A program made the translations under genes and the position numbers. The notes beneath the pieces are model-generated. The model was not told the DNA's origin. It did not search any database and saw nothing but the letters and a program-made list of their open reading frames with translations. Positions 1-11,899 of a stretch of 64,000 bases of DNA are shown in pieces (position 1 is the first letter of the stretch; each line of letters starts with the position of its first letter). This DNA is from Loxodes magnus (Eukaryota > Ciliophora > Karyorelictea > Loxodida > Loxodidae). The stretch covers positions 1,240,001 through 1,304,000 of the forward strand of contig CAMPDV010000009.1 in the NCBI GenBank assembly GCA_946699065.1, in the 5' to 3' direction.

Positions 1-1883
1 AAGCAAATGAACATATTTTACTTTAGTGATTAATAAATAATAATTAATTTATCTAAATTCTAGCAAAATAAATATTATTGCTAAAATATTGTGAGATTGA
101 AAGAAATAGGAATTTTTCTTTTTACTTAAAAGGATTCACTTTTAATACTGCAAGATTTCCATAAGATTTTTAAAATAATTTACTTATCATTATTTAACAT
201 TATCACACTTTATATAAGGATGCTTTATAAAGATTATTTACTTGGGATTTATTTTTAGGTCTTTCTATAATTTTGCTTTATCTTTAAAGTTTTTGAAGAA
301 CCTCTCTTAAATTTATAATATAAGTAATTTAATTCCTTCTCTGTCTTAAAAGAATTTTTATAATTATTTATCCTGATTTGTAATCAAATTTACAATTCAA
401 CTTATTATTTTTTGCGGCAATTTGTTGCATTATAAGTCGATAAATCTTTATTTTTTAGCTTTCCTTTGAAATAAGCAAAATAAAACGACAGCAATAAATT
501 TTATAAATTAAATCTCAGTTCTTGAAAACATTCTAGCATATTTGAAATATAATAAATAGAAGCAAAAATTTCTAGAACTATTTAAATTACTATATTTAGA
601 TAAGCATCTTCATTAATTTAATAAATACATTATATTATATTTAAATTAAAATCCACAGAGATATTTTTATTTTTGATTAAATAAATATAAATGCTTAAGC
701 TTAGAGTTAGTTGTAAACTATTTAAAGTTGATTTAATAAAAGTTATAAAAAGAAAAGAGTATTTAAACTTACTTTAGTAATTATTATTAAACTTGCTATA
801 AAGTTTTAATTTATTTCTTTATTATTATTCAAATAATAAGAATCTAATTCTTAACTCAATTTTTCTTATTTTCCTATATAAAATACTACTCTTTTTCATT
901 TTAAGCATAATCTCATAGTTATCAAAATAATTTGTAAAAATAGAATTTAAAATGGATCTAAGATCTTGATAGAATTTTTATTAATGGCAAGATATAAAAA
1001 TTCAATATAATGTAGTTTTGATTTGGAGTTAAGCATATAATTTTGATTATAAACAAATTTCTAAATTTGTGACTTACTAAATATTATTAAATAGTACATC
1101 ATTATAAATATTGTAAATAATAAAAAATTCTCTATTTATTATTATTGAAACCTTTATCCACCAATAATTAATATCAACACTAGTAAAATATTTTTGTACA
1201 AATAATTTAAAAAGCTTTAGTCTTTTTAAAATTTACTTAATTAGGAGATTATAGAGTATTTGTAAATTCTGAATGATAAGTATTAGAATACACGAACCAA
1301 AATAAAAAAATTTTATTTTATTAGTTTTATCTTTTAGAATAGTATATATTTCTTAGTTTTTAACATTTAAAACTTTTAGTTAGCTTCACCTTAGCGATAT
1401 ATGACATGTATTATAATTATTTTCTAATATAATGCAAGAATATGAAAAGTAGTCAGCTTTTTTATTAAGCATATTATAGAAGATTTGTAAAAGAACATTT
1501 TTGATGAATATTCATAAACTAAAAGGATACTAAATTATATAAGTTAGTTTAGTAATCAATAATTAAAATAAAAAAAGGAAAAAGTTTTGAAAATATCTAA
1601 AGTATACCTGTGATTAAAATGTAGTTAGTTTGCTAAAGAGAGCCACTTTGTATTATATTAAATAATTTAAAATAATAAGATATTTGCTTTAATTCTGACT
1701 TTCTAAGTACTTTGTTTAAGTTATAGTAACTTCTTTATTAGATATTTTAAATTAAGTATTGCTTAAAGGAGATAGAGCTTAATTAAACTATTTCTATTAA
1801 TACAAAATTTGCTTATCATATAATTTATCTAAATCTTAATTATGAAAAAGTTTAAAGCCCTTTAATTTACTTTTATATTAAAT
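1..1883. other. AT-rich intergenic region
   Basis: Strongly AT-rich DNA with no reading frame of coding composition on either strand under the TAA/TAG=Gln, TGA=Trp/stop code, and no recognisable RNA gene. It ends at the ATG of the first coiled-coil gene. Confidence 0.6.
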
Positions 1884-3917
1884 ATGAGTACAAGAACTTA
1901 AACTGAGAAAATTCGTACTAATAAATATGTAACGGGAAATTCTGAAATTCTTAAAGAAGCCTTATCTTAGCAAGCAACATATAAAAGAATTGTATCTTAT
2001 TAGTAAACTAACTCTGGCAGTTAATATGAAATAGTAATAGATAATTAATATAGAATCGAACTATCAGAAAAGCTTAAGTAATTTTTCGCTTTCCTTCTTA
2101 TGTTTTAACCTTTGGAAATGTTTACTGATGAAACTTACTAATTTTATCAATAAGTAGTATAGTAAGTTATTTCATTTGAACAGCAATACAATTAATAGCA
2201 GAGTTAAATAGACTCGTGAATAGATGACTAAGCAAAAGAAATATCTATAAATTAGCAGAAATACAATGAGTTCATTAAATAATAAAGGGAGCATATTGAA
2301 AGACATGAGCATGAAAAAGATAATGCTATTAATATTATTGCACTCCTTAGTAACTAAGTCAAGACAATGAGATTCGACTAGCAAAGAGATCTTTAAGTAT
2401 AGAAAATTATGATTGCAGTTACTCTCTATTAGACAATTGAAATAGGTAAATAAAACCTTGTTTTATTATAATAATAAAAGCAGGAACTTCATACTTAGGT
2501 CACTAAAAGAATTGATTATTTATAAAAATGTTTGCGGAATAAAATCGACGGAAACTAAAGTTACTAATAATTTCCTAATTTTATAAATTAAGTTGAATCA
2601 TCAAATATATTTTTCCATAAAAATAAAACAACCAAAAGTTTTTAAGCAAAAGCTCAAAATTTAATTTAAATATCGAAGCAAAAATATGAATAGTTACAAT
2701 TATGTTATTTGGATTCTTTACAATGCTTACAAGATATATCGTATAAACTCTAACTAATAGAAAATAACAAGGAAATTGGAAGAGCTAAAATTTAAGTTGC
2801 TATTGAGTAAGAACGATAATAATTTTTGAAAGCAGAATTAGAGAATTTTTTAAAACTTCATGAAGAAGCTTTAGAAATATTTAAAAATAAAGAAGCTAGA
2901 GATGCTATTGATCATTTAAAAAATGTTAGTCAAACTATTTATTAGAATGTTGATTAAGTTAATTTAGCACTTTAATCTTTATAACTTTAAAAGCATTAAT
3001 AAAAAACCAAAGTTTTAAGTTCTGTTAACATGAAAAAGTGAACAACTTCTGATAATTCATTTCGTTAAGAAGGAAAAGTAGTTAATGATGTTAAAGTTAC
3101 ATAAAATACTACAGAAATAGGATATTTAACTGATGTAAATCTAATAATTCCATAAACACAAATGTAAATTATTAATCCATTTGAAGTACCATTAACTGAA
3201 TAGACTTTAAAAGCTAAATAAGAAGTCATAAGGTTGGAAAAAGAAGTTTAAAGAATTGAAAAAGAATTAAAGATATTAGAGTAATGAATACAAGAATTGC
3301 AAAGACTATAAAATATTCCATAATTACTTAAAGAATAAAATGAAAATCAATAAAAAAATGATTCGAGTTATCATAAAGCAAGAAATAACTTATTTTAAAA
3401 TCTTTTTTAGAATATAAGTTTAGAAGAAAATTCAATTAATTAAAATAATATTCCTTAGTTAATTGGAGTTATAATTAGTCAATCTTAAATTGAAGTTCCT
3501 AAATGTTGTTCCTCATAGCCTAATGATTTTATATCAACAAATATTATTTTTGAAAAGTTTATTAAAATATTTGACCAAATTCTAAGAAGAAATCATTAAA
3601 TCCAAACTTAATGTTGCTAGTCCGCCAAGGATAGAGTATTAGCTATGAATATTATTACTCTAAAAGATGTGATTGATTTAATGTTAGAACCTTATTTTAT
3701 AGGATCTTTAATTGATGAGAACAGAAATCCATAAAAATAACAACACGGGGCTAGAACAGAAAATATAGATTTCTCTTTATTCTTTTTAGCGAAAAAAGTG
3801 TGCAAAATATCGATGTACTAGAGATAAATTAAGATAGGAATGGATTTATAATAGTGCTAGAATGAACTATAGAAAATGACATCAAAGGAAGCATCGAATT
3901 TCTTAAAAAAAGGTTGA
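1884..3917 (+). CDS. Coiled-coil protein, paralog A of a local two-member family
   Basis: A single-exon frame of 678 codons under the ciliate code, starting at the ATG at 1884. I do not recognise the family. The product is Gln/Lys/Glu-rich with extended heptad-like stretches between about residues 110 and 360, including the motif RHEHEKDNAINIIA, a second coiled coil containing LEQWIQEL, and a C-terminal region with KCCSSQPNDFIST and a CCQSA motif followed by a conserved stretch around FIGSLIDE and RTENIDFSLF. It aligns end to end with the gene at 18334-20349, including Trp codons written as TGA in both copies (the LEQW position). The stop is placed at the TGA at 3915-3917, which aligns with the TGA ending paralog B; the residues just downstream (FRK here, FNK there) are also similar, so readthrough or a later stop is possible. 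The standard-code ORF on the other strand at 2172-2384 is a shadow. Confidence 0.75.
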
Positions 3918-6900
3918 TTTAGAAAAGAAACAAGACAATTTTAAAATTATTACAATAAAAAGTTATTCTCTTAATCTTAATATCTATATATAAATATTTT
4001 TTAATTTTATTCAAATTTAAAATTAAATATTCAAATATTAAAATACCTCAAAAATAATTATATAATAATTTTGATAAAGAATTTTTAATTTTCTTAATAT
4101 ATAGTTAGTTATTACATAAGATTCTTAATTTTTTTAATTTAATTTTCTCACTTACAAAAGCATAAATGCTATTGTTCTTGTGAATGTATTACTAATATAT
4201 TTAAATCAGTTCATACTAAAATGTCTAGCTAATTTTAAATTTTATGAAATTAAGATAGTAATTGAAATATCTAATTGTTTTGAAATTATTTTTTAAATAT
4301 TTTATATATTATTTCAACTTTTTTTATTTTAATGAATTTTAAAACCTATAAATAAGATTTAAATAGATCTTATTAATAAACAATTAAAATAAAAACTTTA
4401 TCAAGCGGTCCCTATTTATTTTTATTATTTAATTTTTGAGAATATTTATATTTTAATTTCTTTCTAAATTATAATAATTATATAAAAAGTATTAGTTATT
4501 ATTATTATTTTAAGTTTAAATAAGTTGCTTTTTGCTTTTATAATTAATATACTTTAATTAAATATTTAATTTAAAAATATGTCTACTTCTCAATAATATT
4601 TTAGATGAATAACATTTATTAGTTAAACTTATTAGTATTTCTATTTAAATATAATAAACAATATAGAATGAGGCTTTTGAAATCCATTAAAATTAATTTA
4701 ATTTAAGTAATAAATTTATTAATTTTAACCTTTTCTATATAATTGAGCAAAGAAATTAAATTTAACAAGTAGAGATAAATTTAACTTAGAGATTGTAAAG
4801 GATTATGATTACCACTTGAATCTTATAATTTTTTAATTTACTATATCTCTTATTAAGTATAATTAGTTAGAAAATATATTATAACCAAGCTTAAATTTAT
4901 TTATCATCTTTTATGCATAAAAAAATACGAAATATATAAGATTAATTATTTGTATTTAAAGAGGATATTCTTCATTAAATATTTCTTTAAAGAAATATAA
5001 AAAACTGCAAAGATAAATTAAATTTAAATTAAAGAGAAACTATAATATCTCAATGCTCAAATTATCTATAAATTTTTAAAGTAGAAATCATATATAAATA
5101 TTTTTATGTATTTCATAAATGAAAACTTAGAAAAATTATAGAATTTGTTTCTTAAAATAAAACACGAAAAATTAAAGAATGATAGAAGATAATAAAATAT
5201 TTTATATAATCAGAAGAAAATAAATTTAATTCTTAAATAAATAATTATTAGAAAATGCTAGAAATATAATCAAAAAACGGAAAAAATTAAGCTATAAGAT
5301 TAGAATTATATTATTATTTTTTATAGAAATAGCGAAGAAAGATCATTCAAAAAAGGAGAGAATTACAGTTATGTTTTTGTTGCTATTAATCTTAGCTGAC
5401 ATTTTTTTCATTAACTCTTCTAAATATTATTAAAGGCAAATTCTACAAAATTTAATAAGATCTTTTAATTATAAAATAAAACATAAAAAGAAGTTAAAGT
5501 AGAAAATTCAAATTAAATATGTTTTAGTAAATATTATTAAGGTTAAGGAATTTTATAATATGAAAAGATTGTAGAACTTTTATTCTCATATAAAAGAATT
5601 CCGGCTAGATTTCGCATTTTAAATTATAATATAAATTATTTTTTAATTAAAATTAGAATCTAATTTAAAAATAAATCTAAGGAAAAATTGTATTTATGCG
5701 AAATTAAATGAAATTTGAGATTAAAATTAAAAAATAATAACAAAAATAGATAACATAAGTATATATCAAACTAAAGCATGCAATAAAGAAATTATTAGTT
5801 TATCAATTTTATTTTGCATGGATCTATTTAAGAAAATATAAATAAATGAATATTGCTATTTTTAAAGAATAAAGGAAGGAACATACTGCTTTTTATAAAA
5901 AAATTTCTGATTGAATGAAAAGATTTAAAAATAAAAAAATAACGCATAAAACGAAATAAAAAGATTAATTACATTATACTATCTATATATAAAATTTCTA
6001 TGTAAATTTAATAAAAAAGGTAATTATTTAAATTCTTATTGAACTAATGGAAGAGAATGCTAAAAATGCATATTGATCGAGTAAACTATTTATTGGGTAG
6101 GAAATTTAAAAAGAAAATATCATTAAAGCTTAATAAAATATTAATTTAAAGTTTAAAAAATTATTAAGAGAAATATTTCCATATTCTTTAATATTTATAA
6201 AATTCGCTAACTAACTATATTAAAAAAATTATATATTTTTATTTATTTTTTAAACTTTATTGATGTTGATTACGATTGTATATAAATTAATTTATACAGA
6301 ATTTAATCATCATTTTTTTAAGCTTATTTTTTTTACGTGATTTGCAAAGATTCTTTCTTTCAATTAATTTTTAGATTGCCTTTTTTTTCTTATGTGTGAA
6401 AAATCGAATTTAATTCGTCATTTTGAGTTAATCTTAATTCTTTACTGTTAAATTCCTTAAATTTTTAGTTTTATTGGATGGTTTATTAATTTTATTTATA
6501 AAAAAAAGTTATTATTATACAAGCTAATTTAGTTATTTTTAGAATAAATCTTCTAAATTATTTTTTTATATTTAAAATTAATTTTTATTGAAAATGTAGT
6601 TAAGAGATTTTCTTGAAATTGACTTCAACCATCAAACAACTATGATGCAAAAATTTTATTCAAATTATATATAAAATTATCATCTAATTTAATTATTTTT
6701 AGACTATAAGCTATTGAAATATTTAAAAAAATGCTGAAATTTTTTAATGACATTTAGTTATATAAATATTCTTAACTTTATTTTTTCAATAATTTTATTT
6801 TAATATAAATTAACGTTTTTTAAATATTTTCGAAGGAATATAAAATAAGTAAATAGCTTAAAGTTAATAAGGAATATTAAAAACTAAAAATGACATGAAA

Positions 6901-6980
6901 AATCAAATAATTTGTTATTAATTTAAATTAATTTTAACTTATCTTGAAAAATTTAGATATTTCATTATTATTTTTATTAT
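3918..6980. other. AT-rich intergenic region
   Basis: About 3 kb of very AT-rich DNA with scattered homopolymers. No frame shows coding composition and no repeat or RNA gene is recognisable. Frames appear open only because TGA is the sole stop. Confidence 0.5.
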
Positions 6981-8177
6981 ATGAATGAGGGACTCAGACC
7001 ATATAATACAGGAATAATGAAAAAAACCTTCGTAAGCTCAGTTTTCAGTTATGAGACAGAAATGATCCCATATTGCGAATAATATGTAGGAAAATAAGTG
7101 ATGGAGCAATTAGAAATAGTATAGAGAAGATCTTTACGAACAATCATAGATGCCCCTTTTTAAATGCAAAATGAGATGTTAGAACACGAATTGCAGTTTA
7201 TGAAATTTTAACATTATCTATGACAAAAAACGTTGAGATTAAGAGGCAAATTAATAGGAAACTAAGGAAAAACAGTAGACAGATTAAAGTTCGACATAAG
7301 TAAAGAAGAGAATTTTATATTTGAATAATATTGCCCAGAAATAAAATTAGAATAAAAAATTGAAGACAAAGAAATATTTATAGATGATTGTAATAGCAAT
7401 TAAAAAGGGAAGAAAATTATTAATCGTGCAATATGAGAATATAGAGTATACATAGAAGATAGAGAAAGAATAGAGAAAATTATAACAACACTACAATATA
7501 GAAAAACATGATTTGATGAATATGTAGTAGGACCACCCAACTACCTGAGATATAATAAAAATAGAAAAGAAGAAATATGTTACCTATTTAGAATAAGAAC
7601 GAGATGTATTGGGAGCTAGGATTGCTTAAAAGAAAGAAACCTAGTTATGAAAAGTCAATGCCCTTTCTGTAATAATGCAAAAGAAAATGGAAGTCATATC
7701 ATAGAAAACTGACCAGAGTACAGAGAAAGAAATAATAAAGTATTTGAAATCTTAGAGCAATAGGAGTATAGAGATTAGAAATGGAACTATTTGATATAAT
7801 ATGAGGTACGGCCAAATTCGAGAAATTATTAGAACCTAAGAAGAGTAAAAAAGAGCTAATACTGACTTGATAATAAAACTTATATCAAAGATATATTAGA
7901 AAAAAGGAAAAGAGGATATATAGAAAAGAAAATTGGATGAAAATAAGAAATAGAAAACGACTATAGAGTAGGAAAAGGATATTTTTTATGAGTATATAAA
8001 AGCTTGGTCAAGAAGATAAAAATTAGAAATTAAAATTAGTAAGATATGTAAGAAAAAATAAATTAAGCTTGCAATAAAGATTTAATAAAGCATAGATAAA
8101 GACAGAAGAACAAGAGATAATATATTTAAAAATGAGGAAGATATGTAACTAATAAGAGAAGAATTTCTATTACCTGA
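6981..8177 (+). mobile_element. 5'-truncated non-LTR retrotransposon (LINE), ORF2 C-terminal part
   Basis: A 399-codon frame ending at TGA 8175-8177. It encodes the region downstream of a LINE reverse transcriptase: an N-terminal part resembling the thumb/connection segment (VSSVFSYETEMI, then LEIVQRRSLRTII) and a terminal zinc-binding module with the pattern CPFC near 7659-7670, followed by an HIIENW segment, typical of the C-terminus of L1/I/Tad-like ORF2 proteins. The endonuclease and polymerase palm are absent, and sequence upstream of 6981 is ordinary AT-rich DNA, so the copy is 5'-truncated, as target-primed insertions usually are. Trp codons are TGA and Gln codons TAA/TAG, so the element uses the host code. 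No frameshift was found in the remaining part, suggesting a fairly young insertion. Its tail is described in separate entries. Confidence 0.8.
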
Positions 8178-8217
8178 AGGCTTTCTTGAAGAAACGGACA
8201 TATATTGATATATGGAA

Positions 8218-8249
8218 AGAGCTCGCACCTACGAAGTGCTACGCGCTCT
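8218..8249 (+). repeat. LINE 3' stem-loop
   Basis: A two-part hairpin 40 bp past the ORF2 stop: AGAGC (8218-8222) pairs with GCTCT (8245-8249) and, inside it, GCAC (8225-8228) pairs with GTGC (8236-8239). The same hairpin occurs in reverse orientation at 21950-21983, and 29 consecutive bases (8236-8264 versus the complement of 21935-21963) are identical. Inference: the 3' RNA structure recognised by the LINE reverse transcriptase. Confidence 0.65.
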
Positions 8250-8430
8250 ATAATCAAATTTATTAATTATTTATTTATTTATAATTATTTGCGTATTTAA
8301 AATATTCTTTTTCTATAAAATTATAGCAGAGGAAATTAAAATAGTATTATATCCTATTTTTATATAATTTACTTAATTATTAAGAGTTTAATGATATTAA
8401 TTAATTTTTAATATTTTTATATAGTGGCTC

Positions 8431-8431
<1 letters not shown>

Positions 8432-8470
<39 letters not shown>

Positions 8471-8519
8471 GTAATAATAATAATAATAGTAGTAATAATA
8501 ATAATAATAGTAATAATAA
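8432..8519 (+). repeat. (TAA)n microsatellite at the LINE 3' end
   Basis: About 29 units of TAA with a few TAG units. It lies downstream of the LINE ORF2 and may be the element's tail; (TAA)n tails are known for I-factor-type LINEs. It also directly borders the end of the oppositely oriented ORF1. Confidence 0.85.
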
Positions 8520-8532
8520 CATAAACTAATTG

Positions 8533-9345
8533 TCAATATAAATGTTTACCTTCTTCAGGGATTTCAACCTGATTGGGGCGGCCCACTAAGTTTTATGTGG
8601 CAGGGTTCCACGACCTTTTTTGTTAGGAAGGTTAACCAACTTGCTCTCTCTAAGTTTTTCCATTAAAATATTTTTTTCTTGTAAATTCCTTCTCTTGTTA
8701 TTCAAATTTTTGAGATCAGTCTTAGCGTTTTTTTTCTCTTACTTGAAGTTTTTTAAAGTCTTTACAATTTCTAATTAAATGCTATGTTGATTTGCAATAT
8801 CATCATCTTTTTCTGATTACTTGCTTTTTTAGTCTCTTGATAAGGATTCTTTCTATTTTCTCTAATTTTTCAGAAATTCTTCTATTTTTGTCCTCTTAAG
8901 TTGAGGCAATATTTTGCTATTAGATTTGAGGAAGTGGCTACTAGTATTCAGGATTTTCTATCTACATTGATATTACTTAACTAGATGATTGTTAGGACTG
9001 TAGGCATATTTATTCTCTTGTTATGTGCTTATTTGTGACAAATAAAGTCTTTAATTGGTCAAGTTCTTCTTTAAGCACTTCGTACTAAGTTAAAATGGAT
9101 CTTAATTACTCTGAAAAGTTCAAGATTATCTCTTCTTGCAGAGAAATTTTGAGTAATAGATTTCCAACTTAAGTATATTCACTTTTTTTCTCCTACAAGG
9201 TGTTAGCCTTCATATGAGGAGGACGAATCCTCGCTTTCAATAGGTTTCTCCTACTTACGAATTTATTGGTGAGTAAATCTCTTGGTTTTCATTAGCTCAC
9301 TTTTCGTAAGTTTAAATCCTGCACATGACTGATTTTTTCCCCCAT
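8533..9345 (-). mobile_element. LINE ORF1 (gag-like, coiled coil plus zinc knuckle)
   Basis: A 271-codon frame on the minus strand from ATG 9345 to TGA 8533. The first ~60 residues are basic. A coiled-coil segment follows (about residues 65-105, EEELDQLKT-like heptads), then a Gln/Pro-rich linker, a second helical segment (about 150-175) and a CCHC-type knuckle with Cys184, His189 and Cys194 at correct C-x4-H-x4-C spacing. The first Cys, expected at residue 181, is instead a TGA codon (Trp) next to another TGA Trp. The C-terminus is basic and rich in Gln, Arg and Asn. This layout is typical of ORF1 proteins, the RNA-binding chaperones of LINEs. It is oriented tail to tail with the ORF2 fragment across the (TAA)n tract, so the two are probably separate insertions. 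It could also be a domesticated host gene, but the setting favours a transposon. Confidence 0.7.
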
Positions 9346-10279
9346 GTTAGAGCATCCGTAATTTAAGTAAAAAATAATAATTATAACTGCTAAAATTCAA
9401 CTTAATAAGATATAAAAATGATTTTTTAATTTTTAATAATTTGCTTATTGTTAAATTTTGAGTTAATAAATTAAAAATTCCTAATTAATTTATTATAACA
9501 ATTAAAAAAGACAGAAAAAGATAAAGATATTAATAATTTGATATAATCAAAATAATGTCTAGAAACTTTTATTATATATATTATAACTTATCTAATAGGC
9601 TTATTTTTTGTTAAAAATTATAATATTAAGTATTTAAAGATATAATGCTATAAAATAATTTTTAAATTTTAGTTTTTATATTATTTGAATTATATCTTGA
9701 TTATTTAGTTATAATAATATTTAAACATTTTAATTAAAACATTTAAAAAGAAAAAATTTAAACTGATAATCATGATTTAATAATATAACATCTTTGTATA
9801 TAAGAAAATTAATCTCAATACTTATATATTTATTTAACTACCTAATTGTAAGATTTAATGACATTTTTTATGCATTTAATAGATATAATAGCTTCAGCAA
9901 GCCTTTTCATGTATCTTGAAATATTATTTACTGAATAACTTAATATTTATAAAAAAAACTTTAAAAATTACTTAAAGCATAAATGAAAAAATTTAAACCT
10001 AAATAATTAAGTAAGTTAGTATTTTAATTTCTTTCTTATGGTAAATAAAAAACTTAAAGCATACGTAATCTGAAAAGTTTAAATTTACTATTATCTTAAA
10101 TATTTAAAAGATTTTAATTTAATAAATTGCAATAATAAATAATTTGATACTCTTCTGATCAAATATTTAAAAAACATTAAAAAGCACATTAATAATAGAA
10201 AAATATAATACGAAATTATTCTAATATATTTCTTGAATAAGGTCCAAATAAAAATTAGTTATTAAGTCGGTAATTAGAA
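9346..10279. other. AT-rich intergenic region
   Basis: No coding-like frame or RNA gene seen between the LINE ORF1 start and the first structured-RNA locus. Confidence 0.5.
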
Positions 10280-10444
10280 GGCCCGTCAATCAAACTTTCA
10301 TACTGCTAGAGAGAACCCTCGGAGCAAGTTATGTATGTCTCAACGGAGCTTATCCACCCTTCCCCGTGGTGGCATCTAGTGCGAGATTATTCGCAATGCA
10401 GTATACACTGCACCAGATTACCAACTAGTTTGTCTGACGCGGCC
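10280..10444. ncRNA. Putative structured RNA, copy 1
   Basis: A GC-richer island in AT-rich DNA that is related to 13065-13218. Outer stem: GGCCCGTCA (10280-10288) with TGACGCGGCC (10435-10444). Inner hairpins: TGCGA (10380-10384) with TCGCA (10391-10395), then TGCAGT and ACTGCA flanking a four-base loop (about 10397-10412). A run of conserved primary sequence, GATTACC, follows the last hairpin. TTTT occurs shortly after the 3' side of the plus strand, compatible with a Pol III terminator, but strand is not settled. The stems are kept in the second copy through paired changes, which argues for an RNA function or recent descent from one. It matches no RNA family I can name with confidence; snRNA, Y-like RNA and SINE head are all possible. 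Confidence 0.5.
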
Positions 10445-10458
10445 GACATCCATTTTAT

Positions 10459-11899
10459 ATATATAATAAAAAAGGACAAACGTAGTGCATCCAGATATGC
10501 ATTAAAGAAAAATGATTCTAAAGAGGCTGGAACTGGAATATTTAGCAAAATTAACTAACTTTACAGTGAGGAACTTATTTGAAAGATGGAATCACTATAA
10601 TTCTTTATTATTATTATTTAAACAACTAATTTAAAATTACTATTTAATATTTTTTTAATTAAACAAAAATTTTATTTTTTACAATTTTATTAAAGTTTAA
10701 AATCATTTTTTATTTTATATCTTAGTCAAAAATTTAAAATCAAATTTTTAGTAAATTTGATAAAAATAGATTAATATTTGATGTAACTTAAATCTGCTTA
10801 AAATTTTAATATTATTATTTCTTAATGTATAAGCTTTGCTTTTTTATATGTTAAAATTATTTTAAATTAAAAAGTTAATCTATTAATTATTAAGAAATAA
10901 GTTAAGATTAAATAGTAATTTGAATATTAAATAATTAATAAATTTAAAAGATTCTTATATTAAGTAATTTGAAAAATGCTGCTTTAATTATTTAGCAATA
11001 AAAAATTTAACAAATTTTAAACTTTTATTATAATTTAAAATTTCTTTAATTTACCAGTTCATCATATTTAGACCTGTATATCTTTATTTTAATAGTAAAA
11101 AATAAATTTTTACATTTATCTAATTCTGACCTTATATAATCTATTATTTGAATTAAGTAAATTAAAATAGTTTTTTTATAAATTACTTAGCACTTTTTAT
11201 ATATAAGGTTAAATTAAAATAATACGAATTAAATTCTTTTCATCTAAATCTTAAAAAATATTCACACTAAAATTAGTGAAAAATTTGTTATTTTTACTAA
11301 ATTTATAAGAAATTTCCTATCTTTCAAGTTTAAATTCTTATAAAATCAAAAAATAAGAACTTACACAACTTATAGCAAATAAGCATTCAACTTCAGTAAA
11401 AATAATTTAATGAAGTTGATTATTTACTAAAGTTATTTTTATCTAATTCGATCTTAAATCATTCTATAAAGATATTTAAAATAATTTTAATACTATTAAA
11501 CATTAAACAATATTATACTTTATGATAAGCATTTTTATCACTCTGCTATTTTTGATAAAAGGTATATAGTGAAAATAAATTAGCTTATTAAATTCATAAT
11601 TATTAATTAATTGCTTTTTTCACTATTCAATGTTGAATTATGTTATAATTTTTGATAAATTTTAGCTTTTAACTTATCTCTTAATTAAATTAATAGTAAT
11701 AATATCAGAAATAAATTAATTTTGTAATTTTTAGAATTTCGGCCTTATCCTTAAATTCTATCAGAAAATTATCCTGATAGATAATAATAGTAATAAAGAA
11801 TTATAGTGATACTACCTTCAATTTAGTTTATAACTGGAAAATGCTTAAAATTATTTAAACTAATTTCCCAAACAAATTTTTCTCAGTATTCCTCAGTTT
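10459..11899. other. AT-rich intergenic region
   Basis: No gene, RNA or repeat is recognisable. The short ORF overlapping 10331-10558 falls on the structured-RNA locus and is not a gene. Confidence 0.5.

Noticed and set aside
10331..10558. 75-codon standard-code ORF
   Set aside because: It overlaps the structured-RNA locus, has no homology, and the GC-rich part is explained by RNA stems.
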